This document shows, piece by piece, positions 9,501 through 18,884 of a stretch of 64,000 nt of DNA (the first letter of the stretch is position 1; every line of letters starts with the position of its first letter). The position numbers were made by a program, and so were the translations under genes. Source of the stretch: Lentzea cavernae (GTDB lineage Bacteria; Actinomycetota; Actinomycetes; Mycobacteriales; Pseudonocardiaceae); the NCBI RefSeq assembly GCF_014653695.1, contig NZ_BNAR01000024.1, positions 43,034-107,033 on the forward strand, read 5' to 3'. The notes beneath the pieces were generated by a model. That model searched no databases. It was not told where the DNA came from and was given only the letters and a program-made list of their open reading frames with translations.

Positions 9501-9766
9501 AGATCATCAAGGTGGACCGGCGCTTCGTCTCGGGCGTGGGCAACGACTCCTCGGACTTCGCCGTCGCCCGCGCCGTGGTGGACATGGCCCGTGCGATGGG
9601 ACGCAAGTGCGTCGCAGAAGGGGTGGAGACCGCCACCCAGTTCCACGTGCTGCGAGGTGTGGGCGTGGACGCGTACCAGGGGTGGCTGTTCTCGCGTCCG
9701 GTGCCACCCAAGGAGTTCCGCGCGATCCTAGCCCTCGGTCCGCTCCACATACCCCGCGCTGGCTGA
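6599..9766 (+). CDS. Multi-PAS GGDEF-EAL cyclic-di-GMP signalling protein
   Basis: This 1055-residue soluble protein has no membrane segments. It carries five PAS modules: about 20-110, then repeats starting near 133 (LGSWEFDPLTGMTVWSD), 260, 381 (LGMWEWNPASGAVVWSD) and 501. A GGDEF domain (about 615-770) has DELTGLPNR and the signature SGDEY in place of GGDEF. A C-terminal EAL domain (about 800-1045) has EALVRW, VLELVET, DDFGTGYSSL, VDRRFV and AEGVET all intact. The EAL part should hydrolyse c-di-GMP; the cyclase part is probably weak or regulatory. GTG 6599 follows GGAGAGGG; ATG 6668 is an equally plausible start. The 3' end overlaps the convergent gene by 39 bases. Confidence 0.93.
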   Translation: MPKWVGRATTVVNGRARTAEKPPMTLDGLTLPDAPSLLVDAKGVVMQANPAAVELAVAQGADDLVGHPLGELLLGNSSDLRLLRADGSELPVRVARHAVPGTGLQAVLLIDVSDLSTAADALRDEQRRLRKVQRVAELGSWEFDPLTGMTVWSDTHYELLGLERGTVVPGAQAVLDVVHPDDFHMVETYWHGREITGDPIDIEYRIVRPDGQLRWIRGVAEARLDDAGSLDKITGYIRDITETKRAASELAQERARLLEAQRIARIGSWAYETGTRAVHRSEVLMEMFAELGMTPDEDLLSGVHPDDREAVKEMRHQLLHTSDNAPVEIEVRSEIGERVYMCRARAEISPSGRIERYHGTIQDVTEARALERQMREDRRRLADAQQAARLGMWEWNPASGAVVWSDMLSELFGVAGEAVGSYEAYLELVHPEDRNWVDDLWRQLAVDEVAVQCEHRVVRRDGSMRIFRCHGMIVHDPRGKQLAVGTAQDVTEQRAAEARMKRSSQRFTDLVSVTPVGIGLFDEGERLVDANDALCDLLGMELEQLRGMTAEQLTHPEDTSPGLQWAAERTQKIPQRILVRPDGEKVYCELHIALSVQDDGRRFWLIVFLDITERRRAAEALRHQATHDELTGLPNRALVKEILGKALEGPDRAKVAVLFCDIDNFKRVNDSLGHDAGDELLVALARRLEGGLPDGCTAARLSGDEYVIISEDIDSVGGVDALATRVASLLRTAVPVHGQLVRVSASIGAAVPNGSRANGADLLRFADAAMFEAKRAGAGRVSLASAALIASADRQVHLEGQLREALQNDGLALHYQPVVGVDGAVLTAEALVRWPHPDRGLLPPDVFLPVAEQGDLMRELDRWVLRTALKEASTWPAPDGRPVSVAVNLAGLVPGDPEFVDIVSTAIMESGVPWERVVLELVETAFVDLPSRVRQSMDELVKRGVQFAVDDFGTGYSSLARLKDLPAQIIKVDRRFVSGVGNDSSDFAVARAVVDMARAMGRKCVAEGVETATQFHVLRGVGVDAYQGWLFSRPVPPKEFRAILALGPLHIPRAG

Positions 9767-11278
9767 GATCTCCGGCAGGAGCGCCGCCACGCGGTGCTTC
9801 GGCAGGTCGATCAACCGCAGCTCGAGGTCCTCCTGCACGACCGACGCGTTGTCGACGATCTCCGCCGCCTGGCGCTTGGTCAGCACGCCCTGCGACGCGG
9901 TGATCAACGCCTCGCGCCACACGTTGCGCAGCTTGCCGTGCGCCTTCATCAGGACCTCGCGGACCGTGCGCTCGCCCAGCGACAACGTGCCGGTGAGCAC
10001 CTGGTCGGCGACGACGATCGTGGTCTTGGCATCCGGGTTGTTGCGCAGGAACTTCAACTTGAACCGCGTGGCGACCAGCTCCTGCAGCTCCTTCTGCCCG
10101 GCCTCCGACGACACCGCCGGGTGGTTGTTCGGGACCAGGCAGGCCAGGCGGGCGGGAGAGGACGCCAGCAGCGTCCGCAGCAGCCACGGGCCCGGATCCG
10201 CGGACAGGTCGACGGCCAGCGAGGCCGCGCCCTTGCCCACGGGCTCGGCCCACCCGGCGGCACGGGGCTTCGGCGGCGGCGAGGACTCCGGCCGCGGCGC
10301 CAGTTCCGACAGCGCGGCGAGGGCTTCCTTCGAGGGCCCCGACGACTCCACGGACTGCGCGCCGTGCGTGTAGATCCGCGTGCCACCGGACACCGCGCGC
10401 CGCCCGGTGGGCCGGCAGACGTACAGATCGGCGGCCGACCCGATCGCCTGCGCGCCGTCGAACCGGTGGAACGCGGGCAGGATCGCCTCGAACACCAGCC
10501 CGAGCTTCTGCAGCTCCTGCTGCACCTTCAGGCCGAGGGCCGGGGTGCGGTCGGAGAAGCCGTACGCCAGCAGCAGCCGGCCCGACGCGATGTCCTCCAG
10601 CGCCTCGATGCCGCGTCCGGCGAACAGGCCCATGCCCTCCGGCGTGTAGGGCGGGTCGCTGAAGACGAGGTCCGCGGACTCGAGCACGGACTGGGGCAGC
10701 CCGAAACGCATGTCGCAGTGCAACGTCCGGATGTCGAGCCCCCGCGCCTGCGCCCGCGAGTCGATGAACTCCAGCAGGCGCTCGTCGAGGTCCACGACCG
10801 TGACGGAGACGTGGGGGTTCACCGCGGCGACGGCCAGCGACGTCAGGTCGTGGTCGCCCAGGCACAGCAGGCGCTTGCCCGTCAGGTCGTACGTGGAGTT
10901 CAGCCACACCGCCCGGTTCAGCGCGGTCTCCGCCGTCGCCTGCACGTGGTCCAACGAGGACAACGGCGGCGGCACGTCGGCGACGTCCACCAGGATCTGC
11001 CGCAGCACGTCGGTGTGGTCGCGAACACCGGAAACACCGAACTCGGCGCGGTAGGACGCGACCAGACCGGGCGCGATGCGGTAACGATCGCCTGAAGATT
11101 CGGCGTCGTCCCCGAGGGCCTTGAGCAGGTCCTGAACGGTGCGGCGGGGCACGGCGGGCAGGCGCACGAGTTCGGCCAGCGGGTGCCAGTCCTCGCTGAG
11201 CAGGGACAACACCTCGCGGAGCTTGCGGGCGTGCACGCCGCGTTCCGCCACCAACTGCCGCACCTGATCGATCGTCAC
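9728..11278 (-). CDS. Bis-aminopropyl spermidine synthase family protein
   Basis: This 516-residue protein has an N-terminal winged-helix-like region (about 1-90) and a Rossmann aminopropyltransferase core (about 120-310). The core carries LLCLGDHDLTSLAV (the family's GDDD-type motif, here GDHD), VVDLDERLLEFI and FSDPPYTPEGMGLFAGRG. An extra C-terminal region of about 200 residues follows. Archaeal and thermophile members make branched polyamines from spermidine and decarboxylated S-adenosylmethionine; the actinobacterial branch has no known product. It is an isolated gene. The GTG at 11278 has no clear ribosome binding site, so the start is uncertain. Confidence 0.78.
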   Translation of the reverse strand: MTIDQVRQLVAERGVHARKLREVLSLLSEDWHPLAELVRLPAVPRRTVQDLLKALGDDAESSGDRYRIAPGLVASYRAEFGVSGVRDHTDVLRQILVDVADVPPPLSSLDHVQATAETALNRAVWLNSTYDLTGKRLLCLGDHDLTSLAVAAVNPHVSVTVVDLDERLLEFIDSRAQARGLDIRTLHCDMRFGLPQSVLESADLVFSDPPYTPEGMGLFAGRGIEALEDIASGRLLLAYGFSDRTPALGLKVQQELQKLGLVFEAILPAFHRFDGAQAIGSAADLYVCRPTGRRAVSGGTRIYTHGAQSVESSGPSKEALAALSELAPRPESSPPPKPRAAGWAEPVGKGAASLAVDLSADPGPWLLRTLLASSPARLACLVPNNHPAVSSEAGQKELQELVATRFKLKFLRNNPDAKTTIVVADQVLTGTLSLGERTVREVLMKAHGKLRNVWREALITASQGVLTKRQAAEIVDNASVVQEDLELRLIDLPKHRVAALLPEISASAGYVERTEG

Positions 11279-11410
11279 AAGCGGTAAACCATACGGCCCG
11301 TCACATAGTGGAACGCTGTGCCGGGGTACGCCGAACGAGTTAAGGTCTTTGGGATCTACATCCAGGGCGGCCCAATCGGGGTGGTCGTCACGACCGGAGG
11401 GATCCGAAGG

Positions 11411-12489
<1,079 letters not shown>

Positions 12490-12493
<4 letters not shown>

Positions 12494-13128
12494 CCTGGAT
12501 TTTCGAGAACTGGGAAAGGTTCTGGGAAGTCACCGGGGTGCACCTCCGGCTCTCCGTCGTGCCGGTGCTGATCGGGTTCCTGCTCGCCATCCCGTTCGGG
12601 TGGTGGGCGAGCCGGTCGCAGCGGGCGCGGGCGGTGCTCTTCCCGTTCGCCAACGTCCTGTTCACGATCCCGTCCATCGCGCTGATCGTGATCACGCCGG
12701 TGCTCATCGGCGTGAAGATCCTCGACGAGATCAACGTCATCGTGCCGCTGACCGTCTACACGGTCGCGCTGATGATCCGGTCGGTCGCGGACGCGCTGTC
12801 GGCGGTGCCGGGCAACGTGATCGCCGCGGCGAACGCGATGGGGTTCCGGCCGTTGCGCAGGTTCCTCACCGTCGACTTCCCGCTGGCGCTGCCGGTCACG
12901 ATCGCGGGCCTGCGGGTCGCGACCGTGTCGAACATCAGCATGGTGAGCGTGGGCGCGCTCGTCGGGCTCGGCGGCTACGGCCAGCTCTTCACCGAGGGCT
13001 ACCAGACCGACCACACCGAGAAGGTCCTCGCGGGTCTCATCGGGACCGTAGTGCTGGCGGTGCTCGCGGACGGCCTGCTGTTGCTGATCGGACGGCTGCT
13101 CACGCCGTGGGCACGGGCGGGGAGGTGA
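12490..13128 (+). CDS. opuCB: Osmolyte ABC importer permease 1
   Basis: This 212-residue inner-membrane permease has five to six hydrophobic segments and the BPD-transporter EAA region (AANAMGFRPLRRFLTVDFPLALPVTIAGLR), which contacts the ATPase. Start GTG 12490 overlaps the stop of the ATPase gene by four bases, so the two are translationally coupled. Confidence 0.92.
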
Positions 13129-13134
13129 GCTGAG

Positions 13135-13797
13135 ATGGGCTGGCTCTTCGATCCCGCGAACTGGTCGGGCTCGACCGGGATTCCGCTGCGGTTGCTGGAA
13201 CACCTCGGTTACACGTTGCTGACGCTGGTGATCGCCGCGCTGATCGCGATCCCGCTCGGCGCGTTCGTCGGGCACACCGGCAAGGGCGGCTTCGTGATCG
13301 TCGGTCTCTCCAACGCCCTGAGGGCGCTGCCGACCACGGCGGTGCTGATCCTCGTGGTGCTGTGGGCGGGTCTCGGCGACTTCCCCGTGTACGTCGCGCT
13401 GGTGCTGCTGGCGATCCCGCCGATCATGGCGGGCACGTACGCCGGCGTCCGCGCGGTCGACCCCGTGACCGTCGACGCCGCGAGGGGCGTCGGCATGCGC
13501 GAGTCGGGAGTGCTCCTGCAGGTGGAGATCCCGAACGCGCTTCCGTTGATCTACGGCGGTTTCCGCGGCGCCGCACTGCAAGTGGTCGCGACCGCCACCA
13601 TCGCCGCCTACACGGGCGCCGGTGGTCTGGGCAGGCTCGTCTTCGACGGCCTCGCCCTGCAGGATTTCGGACAGATGCTCGCCGGCGCGGTGCTCGTGGC
13701 ACTGCTCGCCGTTCTCGTCGACCTGGGGTTCGCCGGCTTGCAGAAGCTGACGGTCTCGCCAGGGCTGCGTCCAGTGGGAACCGGAGGAAAGAGATGA
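13135..13797 (+). CDS. opuCD: Osmolyte ABC importer permease 2
   Basis: This 220-residue permease is homologous to the preceding one. It has several transmembrane helices and an EAA loop around DAARGVGMRESGVLLQVEIPNALPLI. It begins six bases after the previous stop, with GGGGAGGTGAG upstream as ribosome binding site. It forms the heterodimeric membrane channel with permease 1. Confidence 0.92.
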   Translation: MGWLFDPANWSGSTGIPLRLLEHLGYTLLTLVIAALIAIPLGAFVGHTGKGGFVIVGLSNALRALPTTAVLILVVLWAGLGDFPVYVALVLLAIPPIMAGTYAGVRAVDPVTVDAARGVGMRESGVLLQVEIPNALPLIYGGFRGAALQVVATATIAAYTGAGGLGRLVFDGLALQDFGQMLAGAVLVALLAVLVDLGFAGLQKLTVSPGLRPVGTGGKR

Positions 13798-14693
13798 AGC
13801 GCATCGCGACAGCCGTCGCTGCGGTCATGCTTCTGTCGGCGTGCGGTGGCGATCCGCTGACCGGCGACGGCAAGAACGAACCGGCCCCGACGGACACCAT
13901 CGTCGTGGGCTCCGCGAACTTCCCCGAGTCGCGCCTGCTCTCGGAGATCTACGCGGAAGCGTTGTCCGCCAAGGGCGTCAAGGTCTCGAAGAAGCCGAAC
14001 ATCGGCAACCGCGAGCTGTACTTCAAGGGTGTGCAGGACGGCTCGATCGACCTGATCCCCGAGTACACCGGCGTGCTCCTCAAGCACGTCAACAAGGAGG
14101 CGCCGGAGGTCGGCGCCGACGAGGTGTACGCGGCGCTGCAGAAGGCCCTGCCGAAGGGCCTCATCGTGCTCGACAAGTCCTCCGCCGAGGACAAGGACGC
14201 CGTCGTCGTCACGAAGCAGATCGCGGCCCAGTACAGCCTGAAGTCGCTCGACGACCTCGTGCCGTACTGCAAGGACCTGTCCTTCGGCGGCCCGCCGGAG
14301 TTCCAGAACCGCCCCGACGGCCTGCCGGGCCTCAAGGCCAAGTACAACTGCGAGTTCAAGGAGTTCAAGGCCCTCGACGTCGGCGGTCCGCTGACCGTCG
14401 CCGGCCTGAAGGACAACACCGTTCAGGCGGCCGACCTGTTCACGACGGACGCGGCCATCAAGGCCAACGAGTTCGTGGTGCTGGAAGACCCGAAGAACGT
14501 GTTCGCCGCGCAGAACGTGCTGCCGCTCATCAACGAGAAGAAGGCGTCGCAGCAGGTCCGCGACACCCTCAACGCCATCTCGAAGAAGCTCGACACCAAG
14601 ACGCTGCTGGAGCTGAACGAGAAGCTCTCGTCGCCGGACAAGCCGGAGCCGCAGAAGGTCGCCAAGGAGTGGCTCGCCTCCGCGGGCCTCTGA
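13794..14693 (+). CDS. opuCC: Osmolyte ABC importer substrate-binding lipoprotein
   Basis: This 299-residue lipoprotein has the signal MKRIATAVAAVMLLSAC, with lipobox LSAC and the lipid-modified Cys at residue 17. An OpuAC-type binding domain follows (VVGSANFPESRLLSEIYAEAL, ELYFKGVQDGSIDLIPEYTGVLL). It is anchored outside the membrane and delivers the osmolyte to the permeases. The ATG overlaps the stop of permease 2 in an ATGA arrangement. It is the last gene before a strong terminator at 14700-14746. Confidence 0.93.
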   Translation: MKRIATAVAAVMLLSACGGDPLTGDGKNEPAPTDTIVVGSANFPESRLLSEIYAEALSAKGVKVSKKPNIGNRELYFKGVQDGSIDLIPEYTGVLLKHVNKEAPEVGADEVYAALQKALPKGLIVLDKSSAEDKDAVVVTKQIAAQYSLKSLDDLVPYCKDLSFGGPPEFQNRPDGLPGLKAKYNCEFKEFKALDVGGPLTVAGLKDNTVQAADLFTTDAAIKANEFVVLEDPKNVFAAQNVLPLINEKKASQQVRDTLNAISKKLDTKTLLELNEKLSSPDKPEPQKVAKEWLASAGL

Positions 14694-14699
14694 TCGTCT

Positions 14700-14746
14700 G
14701 AAAACCGCCGGCCCGCAGGCTTCACGCCCGCAGGTCGGCGGTTTTC
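14700..14746. terminator. Bidirectional terminator after opuC and acetyltransferase genes
   Basis: GAAAACCGCCG (14700-14710) pairs with CGGCGGTTTTC (14736-14746), giving an 11-bp stem with A- and T-runs on both sides. It serves the convergent opuCC and GNAT operons; its right arm lies just inside the end of the GNAT gene. Confidence 0.8.
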
Positions 14747-15678
14747 GCTTGTACGGCCATGTACGTGTACCTGTCCTCGAAGCCCAGCGAGTGGTTGACG
14801 CGCAGCATGTGCTCGTTCTGGCTGCTGGTGCGCGTGTAGATGGTCCCGACGCCGTCCAGTTCGTGCAGCATGCGCGCCTTGATCAGCCTGCCCAGCCCCT
14901 TGCCGCGATGGGCGGGCAGCACGACCGTCTGTTGCTGCTCGGCGATGTCGTGTTTGACGGAGTCGCGTTCCACCACCGTGACCCCGGCGACCTCGCCCCC
15001 GTGCAGCAGGAGCACGACCCAGCGGTCCGAGAGCGCCTGGGCCTCTTCTTCCCGAACGCTCTCGACCGTGTTGTATGCCTGGTCGAGCGCCGTCTCGCCG
15101 AACGGTGCGTCGGCGATCGAGTTGAGCCCTTCGACGTACGCCTCGACGAGCTCCTCCGGCGCAGCGCCGTTCCACGTCACCAGCTCGTACCCGTCCGGCA
15201 GCTCGCCCAACTCCGGCAGATCGGTGAGCACCAGCCGTTGCCTGGTCATGGACGTGACGACCCGGAACCCGTGTGCGGCGGCGAAGTGTTCGCCCGGTTC
15301 GCCCGCGCCGACGCTCCACGACTCGACGACGGTCTGCCCGTCCAGCAACGAAGGGGTGGCGCGGAGCAGCGCGGTGCCGATGCCGCGGCGGCGATGTTGG
15401 GGCCGCACCACGACGGTGACGAGCGCGAGGTGCGCGTTCGCCTCGGCCTCGGAGAGCTCGGCCTGCGCGTAGCCGACGATCTTCCCGTTCTCCCGTGCGA
15501 CGACGAAGCGCGCGGGCTCGAAACCCAGGTCGTTGCGGGACTCCCACATCGCGATGTAGGACTCGACGGGCGCCGGGTCGCGGTCCGGGGCGTCCTCGGA
15601 CGCCCACGCCTCCGCCACCTCGTAGAGCGCGTACCGGTCTTCTGCTGACGCGGAACCGAAATCCAGCTTCTCGATCAT
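14722..15678 (-). CDS. Tandem GNAT acetyltransferase (second of a pair)
   Basis: This 318-residue protein has two GNAT folds. Acetyl-CoA loop motifs are VVVRPQHRRRGIGTALL in the N-terminal half and VVLPAHRGKGLGRLIKARML in the C-terminal half. This two-domain layout is seen in mycothiol synthase and other actinobacterial N-acetyltransferases, but the protein is not clearly MshD. The ATG at 15678 overlaps the stop of the upstream paralogue by four bases (ATGA), so they are coupled. The pair most likely arose by gene duplication. The substrate is unknown. Confidence 0.85.
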   Translation of the reverse strand: MIEKLDFGSASAEDRYALYEVAEAWASEDAPDRDPAPVESYIAMWESRNDLGFEPARFVVARENGKIVGYAQAELSEAEANAHLALVTVVVRPQHRRRGIGTALLRATPSLLDGQTVVESWSVGAGEPGEHFAAAHGFRVVTSMTRQRLVLTDLPELGELPDGYELVTWNGAAPEELVEAYVEGLNSIADAPFGETALDQAYNTVESVREEEAQALSDRWVVLLLHGGEVAGVTVVERDSVKHDIAEQQQTVVLPAHRGKGLGRLIKARMLHELDGVGTIYTRTSSQNEHMLRVNHSLGFEDRYTYMAVQAKTADLRA

Positions 15679-16673
15679 CCGCGCACCTCCTCGACAGTCG
15701 CGCTGACGGCGATCATCTCGCCGATCGTGACGAAGCCGAGGGAGTGGTTGACCCTCGCCATGTGGATGTTCGAGGCACCGGTGCCGGTGACGATCTCCCG
15801 CAGCGCGGGCCGCTCCGGCAGCACCCAGCGGATCATGTGCGCCTTCATGCTCCTGCCGAGTCCGCGGCCCCGGTGTGCGGGCACCACCGAGGTCTCCTGC
15901 TGGGACGCCCGGTGCGGCCGCCCGTCGTGCAGTTCGAGTTCGGTCATGCCGGCCACGGCGCCGCTGGCCTCGTGCACCGCGACCACCACTCGTTGCTCGG
16001 CGCCGCGCCTGCGGTAGTCCTCCTCCGCTTCCCGCGTCCGCTCGGGCGTCCACTGTTGCGATGGCACGGTCTGGTCGCCGGTGGGCGCGTCGTGGATCGC
16101 GTTGCGGGCGGTGGAGTAACCGGCGAGCAGGTCGTCCGGTGCGTGGCCTGCCCACTGCGCCAGCCGGTAGCCGGGTGGGACCGGGACGTCCCAGAGCGCG
16201 CTGTCGACGTCGGCGAACGTCAGGCTCTGGAGGATGCTCCCGTTGGTGGTGCGGAACCCGCGGTTCGCCGCCCACCTGGCGCCATCGCTGTCCTTGGTGA
16301 CCTGCCACTCCTCGATCGTGGTGCGGCCGCGGGACTGGATCTCGGGCAGCAATGCGGCCAAGAGCGCACCACCGACGCCCTGACGCCGGGCCCGCGGGTG
16401 CACGACGATCTCGAGCAGCGCCGCGTGTTCCCACAGGTCCGGCACGTTCAGGTCGGCGAAGCCGGCGATCTCACCGTCGAGGCGGGCCATCCACCGGTGC
16501 GACGGGCCCAGCCCCTGGAACGACGTCCTCAGGCGGAACACGACCTCCTCGTAGGTCGGCGCGGTCCACCTCGGCCGGTCGTCCGCGTACCGGGCGAGCA
16601 TGACCTCGTGGAACGCCCGGAGCTCGGCTTCGGACGCGTGCTCGGGAACGAACTTCTCGACTACGACCCCCAT
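15675..16673 (-). CDS. Tandem GNAT acetyltransferase (first of a pair)
   Basis: This 332-residue two-domain GNAT protein is a paralogue of the following gene. Its coenzyme A loops are IVVHPRARRQGVGGALLAALL (about residue 95) and SVVPAHRGRGLGRSMKAHMI (about 255). The ATG at 16673 gives the usual family N-terminus. Both genes lie in one operon and may act on related substrates or as a heteromer; neither is supported beyond adjacency. Confidence 0.86.
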   Translation of the reverse strand: MGVVVEKFVPEHASEAELRAFHEVMLARYADDRPRWTAPTYEEVVFRLRTSFQGLGPSHRWMARLDGEIAGFADLNVPDLWEHAALLEIVVHPRARRQGVGGALLAALLPEIQSRGRTTIEEWQVTKDSDGARWAANRGFRTTNGSILQSLTFADVDSALWDVPVPPGYRLAQWAGHAPDDLLAGYSTARNAIHDAPTGDQTVPSQQWTPERTREAEEDYRRRGAEQRVVVAVHEASGAVAGMTELELHDGRPHRASQQETSVVPAHRGRGLGRSMKAHMIRWVLPERPALREIVTGTGASNIHMARVNHSLGFVTIGEMIAVSATVEEVRG

Positions 16674-16682
16674 GCACCCGAT

Positions 16683-17525
16683 CTAAGCAAGATCGTGCCG
16701 ACCTGCCCAGTGAGCGACGGCCGCCGCGATCTCCTTCGCCTTGTCCTCCTGCGCGTGGTGCCCCGCCTCACCCAGACTCACGACGTCGAGCGCGGCGATG
16801 TTCTCCCTGCACCAGTCGGTGAGCAACGGCCCGATGGCCAGCGTCGGCGAGCCCTCGAACGTCAGCAACAGCTTCGGAACAGTTGACGCACCCAGCCACT
16901 CGCAGTAGGCCTCCATGCGCGGCACCAAAGCCGGCGGCTCACCGTCGACCGGAAGCTGCCGCACCCACGCCAGCAACGGGCGTCGGCTCTCCCGGTCTGG
17001 GTAGGGCTCCAGGTACACCGCCAGGTCCTCGTCCGAGACCGGCGTCAGCACCCCGCCGGTGAACGCCTGGCGCACCAACACGTCCTGCTCCAGCACCAGT
17101 TCCTCACCCACACCAGGAGTCCGCAGCCGGCGAGTGCGTTCACGGGCGGCCGGCGGAAGATCAGCGCTCGTCATCGGCTTCAGCATCGCCTCGAAGAAGG
17201 CGATGCCCGCGACGCGGTCCGGATGCCTCGCCGCCCAGTCGAACGCGAGCGTGGCGCCCCAGTCGTGGCCGACGAGGACCACGCGGTCGAGGCCGAGGGC
17301 GTCGAACCACGCGTCGAGGTAGCGGGAGTGGTCGTCGAACGAGTAGCCGATGGCCGGCTTGCCGGACCTGCCCATGCCGATGAGGTCGGGGGCGAGCCCG
17401 CCGAGCTCGGGCAGGACGTGCCGCCAGATGTGCGAGGAGGCCGGGTTGCCGTGCAGGAACACGAAGGGCGCGGTGCCGGACGACTCGTGGTGCATGGTCG
17501 AGTCGAGGACGGGGACGACGGGCAT
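16683..17525 (-). CDS. Haloalkane dehalogenase-like alpha/beta hydrolase
   Basis: This 280-residue enzyme has the complete HLD-II-type set of active-site residues: Asn27 in FLHGNP (halide), nucleophile Asp88 and Trp89 in VGHDWG, the acid Glu112 in FFEAM, and His in AGHHAQED near the C-terminus. The family hydrolyses carbon-halogen bonds, releasing halide and an alcohol; natural substrates are usually unknown. It follows the MarR gene by 11 bases, with GGGAG upstream of its ATG, so it is likely the gene that MarR protein controls. Confidence 0.88.
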   Translation of the reverse strand: MPVVPVLDSTMHHESSGTAPFVFLHGNPASSHIWRHVLPELGGLAPDLIGMGRSGKPAIGYSFDDHSRYLDAWFDALGLDRVVLVGHDWGATLAFDWAARHPDRVAGIAFFEAMLKPMTSADLPPAARERTRRLRTPGVGEELVLEQDVLVRQAFTGGVLTPVSDEDLAVYLEPYPDRESRRPLLAWVRQLPVDGEPPALVPRMEAYCEWLGASTVPKLLLTFEGSPTLAIGPLLTDWCRENIAALDVVSLGEAGHHAQEDKAKEIAAAVAHWAGRHDLA

Positions 17526-17536
17526 CGGGGAGCTCC

Positions 17537-17950
17537 CTAGTCGAGGGGAACGGCGAGCAGTTCGCGGAGCTCGTCGGAGAACGCGGAGGTGCGGTCGCCC
17601 AGCGGCTCCAGCAGGCGGTCCAGCAGCGAGCGGACCACGGCGATGGCGGGCTCGACCGTCGAACGTCCGTGCGGGGTCAGGGTCAGCCGCACGGACCGGG
17701 TGTCGACGGTGTCGCGCGTGCGCGCGATGAAGTCCGCGGCCTCCAGGGAGCGCGCCAGCTTCGAGACGTACAGCGGTTCGAGACCGGTGTGGTCGGCCAG
17801 TTCGCGTTGGGAGGGCCGGTCGAGGGCGATCAGCGACGACAGCACGACGTACTGCGCGTGCGTCAGTCCGAGGGAGTCCAACGCGCGGTCAACGGCCGTT
17901 CGCCACTTCATCGCCAAACGCCACACGAGGTGCCCAGCCGTCGGTCCCAT
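17537..17950 (-). CDS. MarR-family transcriptional regulator
   Basis: This 137-residue winged-helix dimer has a DNA-recognition region (about 50-95: QRELADHTGLEPLYVSKLARSLEAADFIART) and the wing DTVDTRSVRLTLTPHG. It probably represses its own operon with the haloalkane dehalogenase, since a perfect palindrome lies 11 bases upstream of its start. The ligand is unknown. Confidence 0.9.
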   Translation of the reverse strand: MGPTAGHLVWRLAMKWRTAVDRALDSLGLTHAQYVVLSSLIALDRPSQRELADHTGLEPLYVSKLARSLEAADFIARTRDTVDTRSVRLTLTPHGRSTVEPAIAVVRSLLDRLLEPLGDRTSAFSDELRELLAVPLD

Positions 17951-17960
17951 GGCAGATACA

Positions 17961-17979
17961 GTACATAGCTACTATGTAC
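17961..17979. promoter_or_regulatory. MarR operator
   Basis: GTACATAG (17961-17968) and CTATGTAC (17972-17979) are perfect 8-bp inverted repeats with a 3-base spacer, at -11 to -29 from the marR start codon. Length, spacing and position are typical of a MarR dimer site. Confidence 0.7.
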
Positions 17980-17983
17980 ATGG

Positions 17984-18802
17984 CTACTGTTCGGAGATCG
18001 GGTGACCGCCGATCCGGACGGTGAGCTCGTCGGCGGCCTTGCGGACTTCTCTTGCCAGATCGGGCCACGTCTGGCCGCACGGCGTGTCGCACAGGTGCCG
18101 GAACGTCAGCGTGATGGCCGCGATCGGGCGCTCGCCGTGGTCGAACACCGGCGCCGCCACCGAGGCGAACCCCGCCGTCACGAACCCGTCCTCGACCGAC
18201 CAGCCCTGACGGCGTTCCAGCGTCAGCAGTCTGCGCAGCGCGGGCAGGTTGTGCGGGCCCCGCCCGGTCCGGTCGACGAACGCGGCGACGGACGGCAGCA
18301 GCGCCCTGACCTGCGCCGGGGGCAGGTGGGCCAGCATCGCGCGGCCGGAGGCGGTCAGGTGGGCGGGCAGGCGGACGCCGACGTCGGAGACGATCGACTG
18401 AGGCTGCCGGGGCTGCTCGCGCACGAGGTAGAGGGCCTCGGCGCCGTGCAGGACGCCCAGGTGCGCGACCTTCTCCATCCGGTCGGCGAGCTTGCGCAGC
18501 AACGGGCGGGCCAGCCGTTCCAGCGGGTCGTGCCGCAGGTAGGCGGACCCGAGTTCGAACGCGGCGACGCCCAGGCCGTAGCGCTTCTCCTCGGGGAAGT
18601 GCGTCGCGAAGCCCGCCTCGGTCAGTTCGGACAGCAGGTGGTAGGTCGTTGACCTGGGCAGATTGAGCTCGCGCGCCACCGACGCCGCGGAGACGGGCCC
18701 CGGTCTGCCCGCCAGCAGCCGGAGGACCGCCAGCCCTCGCCGCAGCGCGGGAACGTCACTGCTGCTGCCCACGAAGTGATTTTCCCACGTGATGCAGCCC
18801 AC
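17984..18802 (-). CDS. IclR-family transcriptional regulator
   Basis: This 272-residue protein has an N-terminal winged helix (about 15-75: RGLAVLRLLAGRPGPVSAASVARELNLPRSTTYHLL) and an IclR GAF-like effector domain (about 90-265). GTG 18802 is preferred because GGAGGA lies five bases upstream. IclR proteins often sit beside the catabolic genes they control. Here the nearest catabolic operon is hut, 1.6 kb away past the sigma-factor pair, so a role in histidine use is a reasonable guess but not shown. Confidence 0.88.
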   Translation of the reverse strand: MGCITWENHFVGSSSDVPALRRGLAVLRLLAGRPGPVSAASVARELNLPRSTTYHLLSELTEAGFATHFPEEKRYGLGVAAFELGSAYLRHDPLERLARPLLRKLADRMEKVAHLGVLHGAEALYLVREQPRQPQSIVSDVGVRLPAHLTASGRAMLAHLPPAQVRALLPSVAAFVDRTGRGPHNLPALRRLLTLERRQGWSVEDGFVTAGFASVAAPVFDHGERPIAAITLTFRHLCDTPCGQTWPDLAREVRKAADELTVRIGGHPISEQ

Positions 18803-18884
18803 GCCGTTCCTCCATCAGGGCACACTCAACAGAACAGCCTCGAGCTGCGTCATAGGGGTGTGACGGTTTTGAAGGGGGTCGGGA

